From: Siphonodentalium dalli
Lineage: Eukaryota; Mollusca; Scaphopoda; Gadilida; Siphonodentaliidae
Length of the DNA stretch: 64,000 nt
Assembly (NCBI GenBank): GCA_032622095.1
Contig: CP136061.1
Coordinates: forward strand, 121,410,754-121,474,753
Direction: 5' to 3'
A program made the translations under genes and the position numbers. A model generated the notes under the pieces. That model searched no databases. It saw only the letters and a list, made by a program, of their open reading frames with translations, and was not told the origin of the DNA. Positions 12,745-24,345 of the stretch are shown here, one piece after another (position 1 is the first letter of the stretch; every line of letters starts with the position of its first letter).

Positions 12745-12832
12745 GTGTGTCTGTCATTTGCAGAATGAGATCCCCAGGTGAATTTAGTAATGCTATCCCG
12801 CAGAGTGGGCTAGCATCACCAAATTCACACTT
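12745..12832. mobile_element. hAT-like MITE (family A), truncated, abutting family B
   Basis: Starts GTGTGTCTGTCATTTGCAG directly after the family B terminus and carries a shortened core. The right outer arm is missing. Confidence 0.7.
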
Positions 12833-13324
12833 TATTGATAGATTCTGTCCAAGAACTTTATTGTTCGATCTCACTGCACTGTTTGTATAAAAAACATACT
12901 GCAATTCATTCGTACCAATAATTTTCACTGACATATCAAACACGAATAAAAAGGTTGCACGCGGGAGGTTCCGGGACAATGCACTCAGGCCTGAGAACTG
13001 AGAAATTGACTTTGCGTGGCTTAACCCTTTCAGTGCCAAGTCCGATTTTTGTATCAACCCATATTTCCTTGATAATTTTTCTAATTTATTGATTATAATA
13101 ATGTGATACATTGATAGAAAGAGCTCTTACAAGAAGTGCATTGTGTTGTGTCTATATAGCTGTCTTCCTATTGGCTTGTGTTAACCTACGACAGGTATAT
13201 AGGGTTATAACTTGTTGATGCATGAAGTGTGACACTGACAAATTATATAAATTTCGCAACTAATTCCCATCATCGAACTGAAACACATCACAAAATTTGT
13301 CAATTGGTGTAATAATCAGATTTA

Positions 13325-13605
13325 ACCCTTTCTTTACTCAATACTAATTGACGAGTAGTTCCCTTAGGAATTTTTCAGACAATAAGTTCAACAAACGGCC
13401 ATAGTCTATTTATTTAACTCTACATCAAAACATTTCCCACCAATGAATATGAATCTTTCTACATTTGTATTATCTGTTCATTCACCTGTCGACTGCTAAT
13501 ATTTCTTGAACAACACTCCAGATGAATAAGAGACCATTCCAATGTTTACATTCATTATTTCATAACAGAATGGGAGATTCCATTTATAAAGAAAGGGGTA
13601 AACTC
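13325..13605. repeat. Interspersed repeat (family F), short copy
   Basis: Shares ACCCTTTCTTTACTCAATAC, TTGACGAGTAGTTCCCTTAG, CATTTCCCACCAATGAATAT and ATTCCAATGTTTACA, in order, with 10050-10790, but with long deletions. It lies in the probable 3' untranslated or downstream region of the BTB-ZF gene. Confidence 0.6.
13409..13414 (-). terminator. Candidate polyadenylation signal for the BTB-ZF gene
   Basis: TTTATT on the plus strand reads AATAAA on the minus strand, about 535 bp downstream of the stop codon at 13947. Other weaker variants exist nearby, so this is only a candidate. Confidence 0.25.
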
Positions 13606-13946
13606 TACATGAAAATAGAATATAAGCTTAAAACTCCTGCAGCTGACAATGAATAAAACATTTCATTCAATGAAGATATTTTTCCATATTTACATCAAGC
13701 ACTAATACTATTTGTATCAACAATTATCTTCCATATCAATAAATTGAAATCACAACCTTTCAAATATCTATCTTCAAACATAAAACTTGGTGTAAATCTG
13801 GTTTCTTTCAAATACCCATAAAAACAATCTTTTTCAAAACATAACGCAAAACTTCGCAGACTTTCAACAAGGTTAAAAACAGAACAAAAACTATCCTATA
13901 AAACTCAACAAATATGACTCAGGGGAGATAGCTCTACATCACCATG

Positions 13947-14228
13947 TCAACCACGTTCCTGCTGCAGAGTCGGAGAGTGCTCAATTTCTTCAATATTCCT
14001 GATGGCGCCATCCTCTACATTATCTGATGCTGAAAATGTTCTCATCATGCCAGATTCTGCTGTGACTCCCTCGACCATGCTTATGTACGGGATCTGTGAT
14101 GACCCCCGACCTTGACTAGCATTAGGCATTTCGGGATGCTGGTTTCTGGTGTGGTGACGAAGGTGGTACTGAGAAACAAACCGAAGCCCACACACCGTAC
14201 ACACAAATGGGAGGTTTCCAACATGTTT
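13947..14228 (-). other. BTB-ZF exon 4: end of finger 4, finger 5 and C-terminus
   Basis: Acceptor TTTTTTCTTCCAG|AAACATG. The first codons (Lys-His) complete finger 4. Finger 5 is CTVCGLRF...HHTRNQH, with four residues between the His pair. A Ser/Glu-rich tail follows, with TGA at 13947-13949. Confidence 0.88.
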
Positions 14229-17200
14229 CTGGAAGAAAAAAATAGTTCGATGAGGCGCTCTCTCATTGTGACCCAGTTTGAATTAGATCATTGATATTCA
14301 AGGCGCATGTCAGTTTGGAGCTTACTTTAGTAATAATATTGTCTAGTTCTGGTGATGAAAATAGGTTCATAAATATGTCAAATATTTTAAGTTGCAAAAA
14401 TCTTATTGAAGTCATAGATATTATCCATTCACAATTTCACAGACGAATATGTGCCCTTTTTTCCTTCAGTTTTTTTTTTTTTTGAGAGAAGATCACATGG
14501 CAAATTATAAGAAAGAGAGATCCGTTATCAGTAATATATCATCAATTTTTTTTCTGAAGGTGAATTGATATCCTTCCTCCCAAATTACCTATACATAATT
14601 TGGAGGTTCAAATGAGCCATGTCCATTTAAGCAATGGTGTGCACAGTTTCTACATCGATTGGTGACCAGTGAGGGATTCCGGTATGCCACTCTCAGCAAC
14701 ATTGAGCTGTTTGTAATTAGATCAATCAAGAGCGACAACAAACCAGCCACTCATTATTATCATGGCAATTACCACAAACACAGGTATGAAAGATACACAT
14801 ATTGTTTGCAATTACCGTATGATGATATAAATATTATGAACATGTAATAAATGTATCAGCGAAAAAAGAGCATTCAAAATCAAACATGAAAATAAATTCT
14901 TGACACAACGACAACAAACTTGAGATATTCATAAAATTCCCCTGTAAGATTTTAAATGAAGGAGGTCAGTTCAATCAAATTGCATAGATTAAGTACCAAT
15001 TTTGATAGCACCTTGACAGATTGATTTCATGCATCATGTGCGATTGCTGACTTCAGTATAGTGAGAAGACATTGCACTATTATCACTTCCGTGTCTAAAG
15101 TTACAAAGGGAGTGGAAACTATTCTTTAACATATCAGAAGAAGGGGGCCAGCTTACTTTTTTGAATCTTTTGATATCCACTGTATTAGCTGAACAATGCC
15201 TTGGTGGTAAAACCAAGTAACGAAATGCACTTATTGGAGTTGTTTGCCTCCGATAATGTAAATAAACATCTAAAAATACCCCAACAGTATGTGTCAATAA
15301 TTTATTTGGAATTAAGTACCTTGATGTGTATTTGCAGATCAGTTGAGCCAGCCATACATTTCGAGCAGTGTGGACATTGATAAGGGCGCTCGCCAGTATG
15401 GATCCTCCAATGACGATGAAGGTTCCCACTGTGTGAAAACCGCTTTCCGCAAAAATGGCAAATAAATCTCTTGACATGAATTCGGCGATGACAACGCAGA
15501 GCTGCAATATCCTTGAACCTACTACCACATAAAGAGCAAACTGTATTCTTGTCTTTGTCCTTTTCGTCAATTGGAGGGATAAATTTGATGTCATTGGAGA
15601 TAGTAGTACTTGGGGCGCCATCTGTAGGGCTAGTCATGGGGCTTGTCAAAACTCCTGGGTACATCTGCTCCATATGAGACTTCATGTGATCTTCGAACTC
15701 GCTGCCTTCCTTGAATGCTTTGTCACAGAGTTTGCACTCATATGAAGAGGTGTCACTGGGAATCCCGCACCCAGAAGAAAGCATGGACAGGTTGAGTGGG
15801 GACACACCTTTACTAAAATCAGTAGGTATGTTGTCCTCACTGCTGTTGCTGCTATGGTGTACAATCTCACCTGGTTCCTCTTCTGTTAATTCTGTAAACA
15901 AAAGTAGAATATAATAGTAATATTATTTTTGTTGGGTTATTTAGTGTTGACTGTGAGATAAACATGGGTGATAAGGGTGGTTGAACTATTTTGTCAACAT
16001 GAAAAGACACATTTAAAATGGAATTATATCTGTTCTTGAAGGTGCCTTTACTTTCTCCTTGTTTGTTAAGAAAATCAATATTAGTTTTTGTTAACCTCAG
16101 CCATTACGATATTGTATTTCCTCGCTAAAATGTGATTACGTGATAAAAGGGATCTCAAATTTGTCGCAGTTCTATACAAAATTTATTAACCTTGTCCACA
16201 AAATGTTATTCAAACCATAGTAAAGCTCGGCTCGAATTTAATTCAGTGCACTCGTTTAATAAATTTGTATAGAATTGCGACTTGTTACAGATACTCTATT
16301 TATGACAAGCCTGTTTCTGAAATGCACACTTATACTCACCATTTCAGCCATGTCATATTTTAAGCCATTTTACACATGTATGTGAATTGGAAAGTCAGAA
16401 AGATGTTGGATTCAACACTGAAAATAAAAGCTTCATCACATAAAGAAGAAAAGAAATTATCATGAGAAATTCTTCAGTTAACCCTTTACCCAACAGAACG
16501 GCCCTGTGCCAATGCATTCTCTTATATATGCGAGTCGACCATAGGTCGCCTCGCATATATAAGAGAATGCATCGGCTTAACACATTAAAAATTATAAAAT
16601 TGTTAAAGAATGTAAGAAAAAATGGTAAAAAGTGTTAAAAAAATATTTTTTTTAGGCCAATGCATTCTCTTATATATGCGAGGCGACCTATGGTCGACTC
16701 GCATATATAAGAGAATGCATTGGCACAGGGCATAACTGTAACTATCACAATGTGGTCAATGAACCGGTTCCAATGATATCCATATTTGTATGGTTCTATT
16801 GAGACAGTCCGAAGATAGTTTAGGCTGTTGAAGCTTTATTTGGCCGGTTTTGGCCGGTTTGTTGGGTAAAGGGTTAACATCAGTATGGAGTTGTTGGTCA
16901 GGCATGTATTAAATAAACACAGAACCGCACATGTGTTACTTGCCAATAGTTTACAGCACTCATGCAATCGCAGAAGGACAACACTTGAGACTGAAACTCT
17001 TGGACTTTGGTTTATCATGCTGGCCTTACACAATAAACTGAAAATCAGTAACACACAAGTGCAGTTCTGTATACCGTTATGTACATGTATCAAACTTCAA
17101 ATCCCACTCTAACTGTACATATTAAAACTCTTAGCTTTATTTGATTACAGTATATTATCAGCTAACTAGAACAAACATATAAAAATATTAAGGCCACTAT

Positions 17201-20200
17201 CTCTGGCTTCTTTGTCCATCTCACTCTCTTTGTTGGTTGGCTGGACTTCTCCGTGGTTAAAGAAATATTCATTTGAGCCGAAAATAATCAGCAAGTTCTA
17301 AGCCAAAAAAAGAGGCATAACTTGCTCAAAAATTATCAGACCAGGTCAAAATTCAAAGAGACTTGTAATTTCTTGTGAATAATACACATACCAAATTTAA
17401 ATGTATTCAGATAACTTTATTACTAAAATTGTCATCTGTAATCAGAAAATCTAAGGTGAAAATTGGCCTCAACTCCATCAGAAATTATCAGACCAGACCA
17501 AAATACGAAAATTGGCCTATAATTTTGCAGTCAGTAATTTAGTTTCTTACCTATGATGGCACCACTATCCTCCTCTTTTATCCTCTGACTGTTCATGCTT
17601 TGCATCGTATCATCTATGGCTTCTTCCTCCATCTCTCTCTTTGTTGGCTGGCTGGTCTTCTCCATGGTTGAAAGAAACTGCTGCAAACTTTGCTGTACAT
17701 AGGGGTCAGTCTTTTTAGGTGTTTTTGGTCGACCATTGTCTCTATCTGGTGTGACCACAGGGAATGGGAAGTTAGTTGAATGAAATACATCTCTGAATGG
17801 TGACTGTGGGATGACTTGAGGATTCGGACTAAGTTGGAAGGACATGAATTTATCAGTTGGAGTGACGTCCCTTGGTGACGTGACTATGAACTGAGCCCAC
17901 CCGGGCTGTGTTCCAGCCATACTGGCCTGCTGCAAGTAGTTGAATCTCTGTTCCGGAACCTACAATGAAGCATTAAATTTGGAACAATATCATAGATGGG
18001 TACTGTTAGAGGATACCAATATTTTTGGAATCTGGCAGGCTACCTGTACATTAATACACAACTTCATGATACAGCACAACAGAAAATGTATTAACATTTC
18101 AACATTGTTGAGACATTACACTGATATTTATCAGATATTTCTACAATTGTATAAACAGTGGTAATTGTTTTGTTTTCTTTACACATGTCTGACTATTGGG
18201 ATTTGATAGTTTAGTCTAGTTTAACATTTCCTTATTCTGGACAAAATTCAAGCTTATATTTTGACTGGTACATGCTCATCAGTTTTGTCACACTATAATA
18301 GTTGTTTTACAGTATCACATCAATGACATGGGGCTCGGCCAGTCCTGGATAGGCCAGGTCTGTCCCATGGCGTGTGAGCCCTACTTGATAAGATGTAAAC
18401 AGATATACATGTATATACATATAAATATATACACAATTTAAAAATAAATGATTGGCTACCAATGTTACTGGTAGTCCTTAACCTCAACTATTGTGTCACA
18501 TTTAACAACAAGCAAATCCCTTGGGTGTGTGAATCATGGTTTAGCATGCCTCTTGGGGAAGGATCCAAGTTTGATAATGATTGGGAACAAGGGCATAATT
18601 AACTTTAAGCTTTCCTGCCTCTGAAAGATGTGATATTTGGAGCCAGTTTCCCAATTAATTGTATAGAAATAAGGACACAATGCACTACAGAATTTACACA
18701 AAACATGCATCTGAAACTATATCTTTTTCTATATTTGTGAATATCGGTATGTGTACTATAGAAATTAACGGAGGACCATCGAGATGGCTCCAAAGGGATC
18801 TACCAGGGGTAACTTCTTGTGAGGAAGATAATGGTGCCTCTTAAAATGTTCTAAAGTGATGCAGTAAGTTTCTGTCAGGGACAGAAAAAGGGGGAGGGGC
18901 AACAAAATAAATGACATTTTTTGTTGCAAAATTTAGTGAAGGGTTATCAGCATGACACCACTGATAATTTGTCCTTTAAATTATCAGCACAATAGATCCA
19001 CACCTCATTAGCAAAGACAAAAAAGTTAACAGCCTACATGTATGCATACATCCCATAATAGCGTAACATCTGATACATCAATAATTGATAATTTATCAAA
19101 AATATGATAACAGGATGCAACAAATGAATGATTAGTGCAAAATACACTAATGTGCTCTATGAACGATACAAACTAGAGGTGTGACTGTCCACCTGTGTTT
19201 TTAAACACCAAGATGTTTCACATGTCAGTAAACATTTAGTTAATATAATAAAATAACAGACTCCCATTGCAGGTGCACAACCCTAAACCTAAAGTTATCA
19301 GCATGACACCACTGATAATTTGTCCTTTAAATTATCAGCACAATAGATCCACGCCTCATTAGCATAGATGAAAAAAGTTAACAGCCTACATGTATGCATA
19401 CATCCCATAATAGCGTAACATCTGATACATCGAAAATTGATAATTTATCAAAAATATGATAATAGGAATCCATAGATCAGTACCCAACTTGATTTCAAAT
19501 AATTTGTCTTAACAGGGGGTTAAACTTTAATTATTTAGGGTGGTTGGGGGGGGGTAGTTTAAAATTCCATAGCTCTGCCCCTATTGACATCACCCAAGGA
19601 CCTCTCACTATAACATCCTATGTTTTTGTGATTTTGGAGGATATGTGTGGGAGTCAAAGTCAACTCATTTGAAGCAAAAGTGTTAAATCCTATCTATGCC
19701 ACTTTTCACTGGCCAGATATTCAAACAAATCCATTTAATAGATTATATGGTTACAGATACCATCTCATTCACTTCTAATGAAAAATTATAATTTGTTAAC
19801 AAGCTAGACTATTTAGAATAACACATGGGATTCCATCTCATATTTAAATTTAACATTAAATTACCCCCATTCTCTCCAGTTGTTATCTGTTTATCAAACA
19901 TATCAGATAAGATCAGATGACCATCCACACAGGACTCTGGCATGCTTATTGTTGTCAGTGAAAGAGGTAAGTTTTTAAAGAATTTGGTTATGTGAAATAA
20001 TGAAAATACTGCAAGTGTTTCATAACAGGGGTGTTTCACCCATCAATGGGCAAGCGAAAGAGGACCACATTTGGTGTGGTGACTTGGGGTACCCCAGCAG
20101 ATGTTATAATGGTGTTCAGGCCTGGAAATCTCAAGGCGGGCTGCCCGCCTACAGCCCGCCTAGAATTTTCAAATGCGGGCTTTTTATAGCCCGCCTCAAC

Positions 20201-23200
20201 TACGATAGGACATTTATAATTAGTTATTTTATTGTGTTTTATGAGTAAAATTTAGCCTCGAAAGAATTATATTGTACAGCGTGCGCATGCGTGACCTGAT
20301 GGTAATGTCAAATGGGCATGGCGGAATCATTAAATTCCGGAACGAACTGTTTCGTAAATCAGATCTTTTGATCGATTCTCACACATTTTAAGAATGAACT
20401 AAATTATTTCTCTTCATCAATATTGAGCTTACAATATATTTCCCTGGATAAAATCAACACAGGTGTGTGTCAATTGAGTTCAACCTTTCGTTCCGTTTCC
20501 GGCTCCTAATAGTGAAAAAATGTATTTAGCTGGTAGCGGTCATTCATCAATTGACAATCTTTTAATAAGATGAGATAATGCATCCAAGTATTCTTGTCTA
20601 TAGTGTTATTCTATTATTAAAGTTGAGAAACTATGTCCCCAATTGCAAACACCCAGTAAATCTATACATAGCGACTTGACCATTGGAAGCAGCAATCTGA
20701 GATAGTGGTCATTCCAACTTGTGATCAAGCCTTGAAATAGGGTGTCTGTCATTTGCAGAAAGAGGTCCACAGAGGGTGAATTTAGTGATGCTACCCCACA
20801 TAGCGGGCTAGCATCACCAAATTCACCCTCTGGGGACCTCATTCTGCTTACACCTCAGCAGAAAGAGGTTCCCAGAGGGTGAATTTGGTGATGCTAGCCC
20901 ACTATGCGAGGTAGCATCACTAAATTCACCCTCTGGGGACCTCATTCTGCAAATGACAGACACCCTATTTCAAGGCTTGCTTGTGATCGGTGATGGAATA
21001 TGGATTACTTTGAGAAATAAAGCAGTCATTTGTAACTGTATTCAAGTGTAAATATACTGGATTTAATATTGTTCTTGATTGTGTAATTTCTGAAAAATTA
21101 TACAACATAGAGAATGCTTTAAACATTGACAAACTCACCCAATTTCGTTGCATTGTTTGGACAACCACTGATAAATTGTTGAGTACAAACACTCTTACAT
21201 TTGTGTTTGTGGTTCCAATTAATTATCATAACATATAAAGCATAGTTAAAGATACGGTTGGCCTTGGCGGTGGGTATCCTGTGAAAATATTTCCACCCGT
21301 CAAAAACGGCCAGAAACAGAAAGAACATCAAAATGTAGACAGACTTTGTCCGTATACAAATAAGAAATATCGCATAAACATTATGTTATTATCATATGTT
21401 TGACCATTGTTATGTAAACAAAAGCATAAAAAGTTACTTTTCTGGCGTTTGTTTAATGTTTATATTACGATGGTAAACATAAAGAGCGTTCTTTGTTGGT
21501 GAATTCCTGATAGGGAGCTAATAAAGAGCGTTTATGCCATTTGTGTGTGATTACCCAGTAGCATTGTGCTGTTTTCTGTAACACGATCAGGCTCTTGCTT
21601 AGGTAAAATATAGTAGGTCTTTATGATAACATGCTGTTTACGCGACGGTCATGGTATATATGGACGAAACTGTATGCGTTTTAATGTTTTTCTGTTTACG
21701 GTGTTTGGAACAAATATGAATATTTTCGACAATTAAGGCCAACCGTGCCTTTAAATATTCACCATACCATAATTACTGTGGGGGATTTGACATTCACAAC
21801 TCTGGACATTTTGTTTCCACATAACAAAGTTAATTTAGATGGAGTTAAACAACATCAAAAATAGACAAACTAAGGGCAGTAGTAACTCGGATAAAATAAA
21901 TCATAACTGTAAAATTTGAGGAGGGCTATAGCCCTCCTAGGCTAATCTAGGAGGGCTATTAATAGCCCTCCTGGATTTTCTAGACTGCCAGCTCTGGGTG
22001 TTAGCTTTCAAAAAAAATTGTTTTTGTTTGTTTTTTGTTAAATTGAGCAAGGAGTTATTTTTTTTTATATATTTGACCCTGTGACCTCATTTGAACTAAT
22101 CTGAATCCCAGTCACCCAAGGACCCTCCATACAAAATATAATCTAAATAGACCATATGGTTCTTGAGAAGAGGTTGTTTTAAGAATTACTATGAAGGGAA
22201 AGAGTTATGGCACTCGCTTCGCACCTATTTGACCTGGTGACATCATGTGAACAAATTTGAATCCTAGTCACACAAGGACCCACCATACCAAATATAAGCT
22301 AAATAGACCAGATGGTTCTTGAGAAGAAGTCGTTTTAAGAACTACTTATGAAGGGAAAGAGTTATGGCCCTGGCTTCACACATATTTGACCTGGTGTCCT
22401 CATTTGAGGACAAATCTGAATGTGAGTAACCTAGGGAACATCCACACCAAATATGAATCCATTCTGTCTTATGGTTCTGGAGAAGAAGACAATTATTGAT
22501 GGATGGACAGACGGCGGATGGACGAAGGACAAGGAGTGATGACTATAGCTCCAACAGAGACTTTGTCTCAGTTGAGCTAAAAATGATAACGACTGATGTA
22601 TACGCAGTTGTAAATAAATACTTCTTTACTGGCGTGACAAATTAATCGCGATAATATGGAAAATCATTCCAACCAGGTGAGCAACTGCTTATAATCCATG
22701 AATGGGAATGATGTTTTCTGATGCCCATTTGCGTATAAAATTTATGAGAATAACACTTTGAGCAAGAATATTCTCTGTTCCCAACAAATATCACTTTACC
22801 CTGGGCAACGCTGGGTTGGAATGGAAAATGAACTGAGAGAATCCATAAGTGATCAAACATTTATCAATTTCTGCCTACGCCAATTGATGTGTGTGAGGAA
22901 ATCAGTTAACAATTAATGTTTACGCATAAAGAATCCACGGAAAGCGATTCAAATATGTGATGGATTTGCGCCGATTGACAGATGAAAATGTTTTTCACAA
23001 AACATAAATTTTTAATTGTTAAATTTTGTGTATATAAATGATGGCGTGTTTTCTCTAAAGTGGTTGCAGTTGATGCTTTAAAAAATATCTTTTATAATTT
23101 TTGAACAGCTTTAAAACTGAGAATTTTTACCAATCTTCTATCAAGCTCTTGTCATTGTAATCGGATTAGGCATTTGTGAATTATGATCATTAGAGGTGAT

Positions 23201-23773
23201 GATGCACAATAAAGTGGCACACTCAATTAGTAATTGTTTTTTTGCTCTTGTTTTAATCTTAACAACAATCTCCCCCAAGTTATATACCCGGTACATGTAC
23301 ATGTATAAGGATAAGCCAGATTAATTATAAATTCACTTACCTGGAGTTGAAAGGACTGTTGGGCAGACAGAAATGTTTCACATAGCTTCTTGACATCTTC
23401 GAGCAGTAACACATTAGCAGCATTCAAAAGTGTCTCGACAGTTCTCGATGTTATTTTGATAACTCTGGTGTAACAATAGTCAACCAGGAGCTTCAGTGCC
23501 TCCCCACTGATATTGTTCAAAGTCAACTCGGCTTGTTTCTCAAACTTCTCCTTCTGAGCGTTGAAAATGTTCCGCAGGTAAGGGCTGAATGCTGCAAGGA
23601 TTACTTTGTGAACTTTAATCTGCTGCCTCTGAGCACTGATCTTCACATCCCATAATTCCTGAGTTTCATACATTCGCTGGATGGACTCACTGAAGATTGG
23701 GATGCGATGATCACCATTATAGGTGACCTGAATCTGTATCAGATTCTGTGATGACATTTTGCATACATTCAGC
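13947..23773 (-). CDS. BTB (POZ) domain and C2H2 zinc-finger protein, four coding exons
   Basis: A probable nuclear transcription factor. Coding exons are 23757-23341, 17959-17551, 15891-15320 and 14228-13947. All introns are GT-AG, and the phases (0, 1, 0) join to about 559 residues plus stop. Residues 1-139 form a BTB dimerisation domain (conserved WDVKI, KVHKVILAAFSPYLRNIF, LLVDYCYT). Residues 140-325 are a low-complexity linker with a RIKEED match to the sumoylation consensus. Five C2H2 fingers follow, at about 328-348, 394-414, 420-440, 448-468 and 476-497. Finger 3 is joined to 4 by TGERPYQC, and finger 4 is completed only by splicing exon 3 to exon 4, which supports that junction. The ATG at 23757 has A at -3, and an acceptor lies 16 bases upstream, so a 5' untranslated exon exists but was not located. 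BTB-ZF proteins typically bind DNA and recruit co-repressors. The orthologue is unknown; further exons in the long intron 1 cannot be excluded. Confidence 0.9.
14229..15319 (-). other. BTB-ZF intron 3
   Basis: GT at 15319 and AG at 14229. Nothing else is recognised apart from a T-run near 14470. Confidence 0.8.
15320..15891 (-). other. BTB-ZF exon 3: zinc fingers 1-3 and most of 4
   Basis: Acceptor TTTGTTTACAG|AATTAAC; donor ATCAAG|GTACTTAAT. 572 bases, in phase 1 and out phase 0. It encodes CKLC, CSLC, CHFC and CPHC finger starts. Finger 4 has its first His here; the second is in exon 4. Confidence 0.88.
16478..16877. mobile_element. TTAA-flanked MITE with inner hairpin pair (family C), in intron 2
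   Basis: Perfect 18-bp terminal inverted repeats, TTAACCCTTTACCCAACA at 16478-16495 and its complement at 16860-16877, include the TTAA target. Inside, two hairpins of about 75 bp (about 16505-16578 and 16655-16730) are themselves inverted relative to each other, so 16502-16731 folds as one larger palindrome. A GGCCGGTTTT tandem lies just inside the right end. TTAA borders suggest a piggyBac-like parent. No ORF. Confidence 0.85.
17201..17266 (-). pseudogene. Duplicated fragment of BTB-ZF exon 2, in intron 2
   Basis: About 65 bases match exon 2 bases of about 17613-17677 (shared GGCTTCTT, CCATCTC, TCTCTTTGTTGG, GGCTGG, CTTCTCC, TGGTTGAAAG/TGGTTAAAG). A two-base insertion shifts the frame. No splice sites flank it, so it is a relic and not an alternative exon. 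Confidence 0.75.
17551..17959 (-). other. BTB-ZF exon 2: linker
   Basis: Acceptor TTCATTGTAG|GTTCCGG; donor ATCATAG|GTAAGAAAC. 409 bases, in phase 0 and out phase 1. The product is Pro/Ser/Thr-rich (SPRDVTPTDKF, RPKTPKKTDPY) with a Lys/Glu-rich end (KREMEEEA, RIKEEDSG), as is usual for the disordered linker between BTB and fingers. Confidence 0.85.
18943..19110. repeat. 168-bp direct repeat, copy 1 (intron 1)
   Basis: Runs from GTTATCAGCATGACACCACT to ATCAAAAATATGATAA. Almost identical to 19294-19462 with only a few differences, so the duplication is recent. Confidence 0.9.
19294..19462. repeat. 168-bp direct repeat, copy 2 (intron 1)
   Basis: Second copy of the unit at 18943, 351 bp downstream in the same orientation. 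The spacer between them is unrelated sequence. Confidence 0.9.
20726..20979. mobile_element. hAT-like MITE (family A), doubled form with exact target duplication
   Basis: Ends CAAGCCTTGAAATAGGGTGT and its complement. Two complete palindromic cores are joined by CTTACACCTCAGC. It is flanked by CTTGTGAT at 20718-20725 and again at 20980-20987, an exact 8-bp target duplication. The 8-bp duplication and CA(A)G start are typical of hAT. Lies in intron 1 of the BTB-ZF gene. Confidence 0.92.
21915..21976. repeat. Short GGGCTAT/ATAGCCC hairpins
   Basis: AGGAGGGCTATAGCCCTCCT is a perfect 20-bp palindrome. AGGAGGGCTATTAATAGCCC follows after 10 bases and continues to CTCCT. A comparable GGCGGGCT/AGCCCGCC set lies at 20131-20196. 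Origin unknown. Confidence 0.7.
22070..22580. repeat. Three tandem units of a mollusc-type repeat (intron 1)
   Basis: Units of about 150 bp each carry GACCT..., CAAGGACC, ACCAAATATAAGCTAAATAG, GGTTCTTGAGAAGAAG and GAAGGGAAAGAGTTATGG. The array ends with GGATGGACAGACGG and AGTTGAGCTAAAAA. One related copy lies at 43255-43505. The style is common in bivalve and gastropod genomes. Confidence 0.75.
23341..23773 (-). other. BTB-ZF exon 1 (first coding exon): BTB domain
   Basis: The acceptor TTTTTTTGCCAG precedes a 16-base 5' UTR stub and the ATG at 23757. The donor is CTCCAG|GTAAGTGAAT at 23341/23340. Its 139 codons end in phase 0. It encodes the whole BTB fold in one exon. Confidence 0.88.
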
Positions 23774-23945
23774 CTGGCAAAAAAAACAGAGAGAACAAAT
23801 TAGTGTAAGTGATGCTGTTTTTCAAAGGTTAAATTGTTTAGATCCTTGCATTCGATGCGGGATATCACTGCAAATTATATTTGTAAAGTGATTACTCCAA
23901 ATATCAGCAGTATAACATGGGACACACTATAAAGTGTAAGCCGAG

Positions 23946-24345
23946 GCCGGCTACAAATAAAAGGTTTAAGCAGGGTGTTATGTCGCCCTTTCTCCATTGT
24001 TTCTCAATGGATATGAATGAAATTTTGTATGCATGTCTGTGTTGGGATGCTGAATACATAAACATTTGAAATATTAATAAATTCACAAGTTTATTGATTT
24101 TATTGAACATTCTGAAGCACAGCATCAAGTCTAAACGGCCAGCTCAAAAATAAAAGGTGTAAGCGGACATGATGTCGCATTCTCTCGTTTGTTAATCATT
24201 AGATATGAATGAAATTTGGAATGTATATCCATATTTGGATATGGAATACATAAACGTTAAAAAAAAATTTTAAATCACAAATGTATTGATTTTATTGAAC
24301 TTAAATTTGGTTCTGAAACACTGCCAGCTCCAATTAAAAGGTGTA
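23946..24345. repeat. Tandem repeat, period about 187 bp, two and a bit units
   Basis: The block GGCCAGCTCAAAAATAAAAG and its variants start at 23946, 24136 and 24321; each is followed by GTGTAAG-type sequence and, in the first two units, GATATGAATGAAATTT. It lies immediately upstream of the first coding exon of the BTB-ZF gene, possibly within its 5' intron. Confidence 0.8.

Noticed and set aside
12737-13111. 124-codon minus ORF
   Set aside because: It begins outside and ends within a family A MITE; no domain and no splice context.
15034-15621. 195-codon minus-strand ORF overlapping exon 3
   Set aside because: It is out of frame with the zinc-finger coding sequence and has no Cys/His fingers; it also reads into intron 3.
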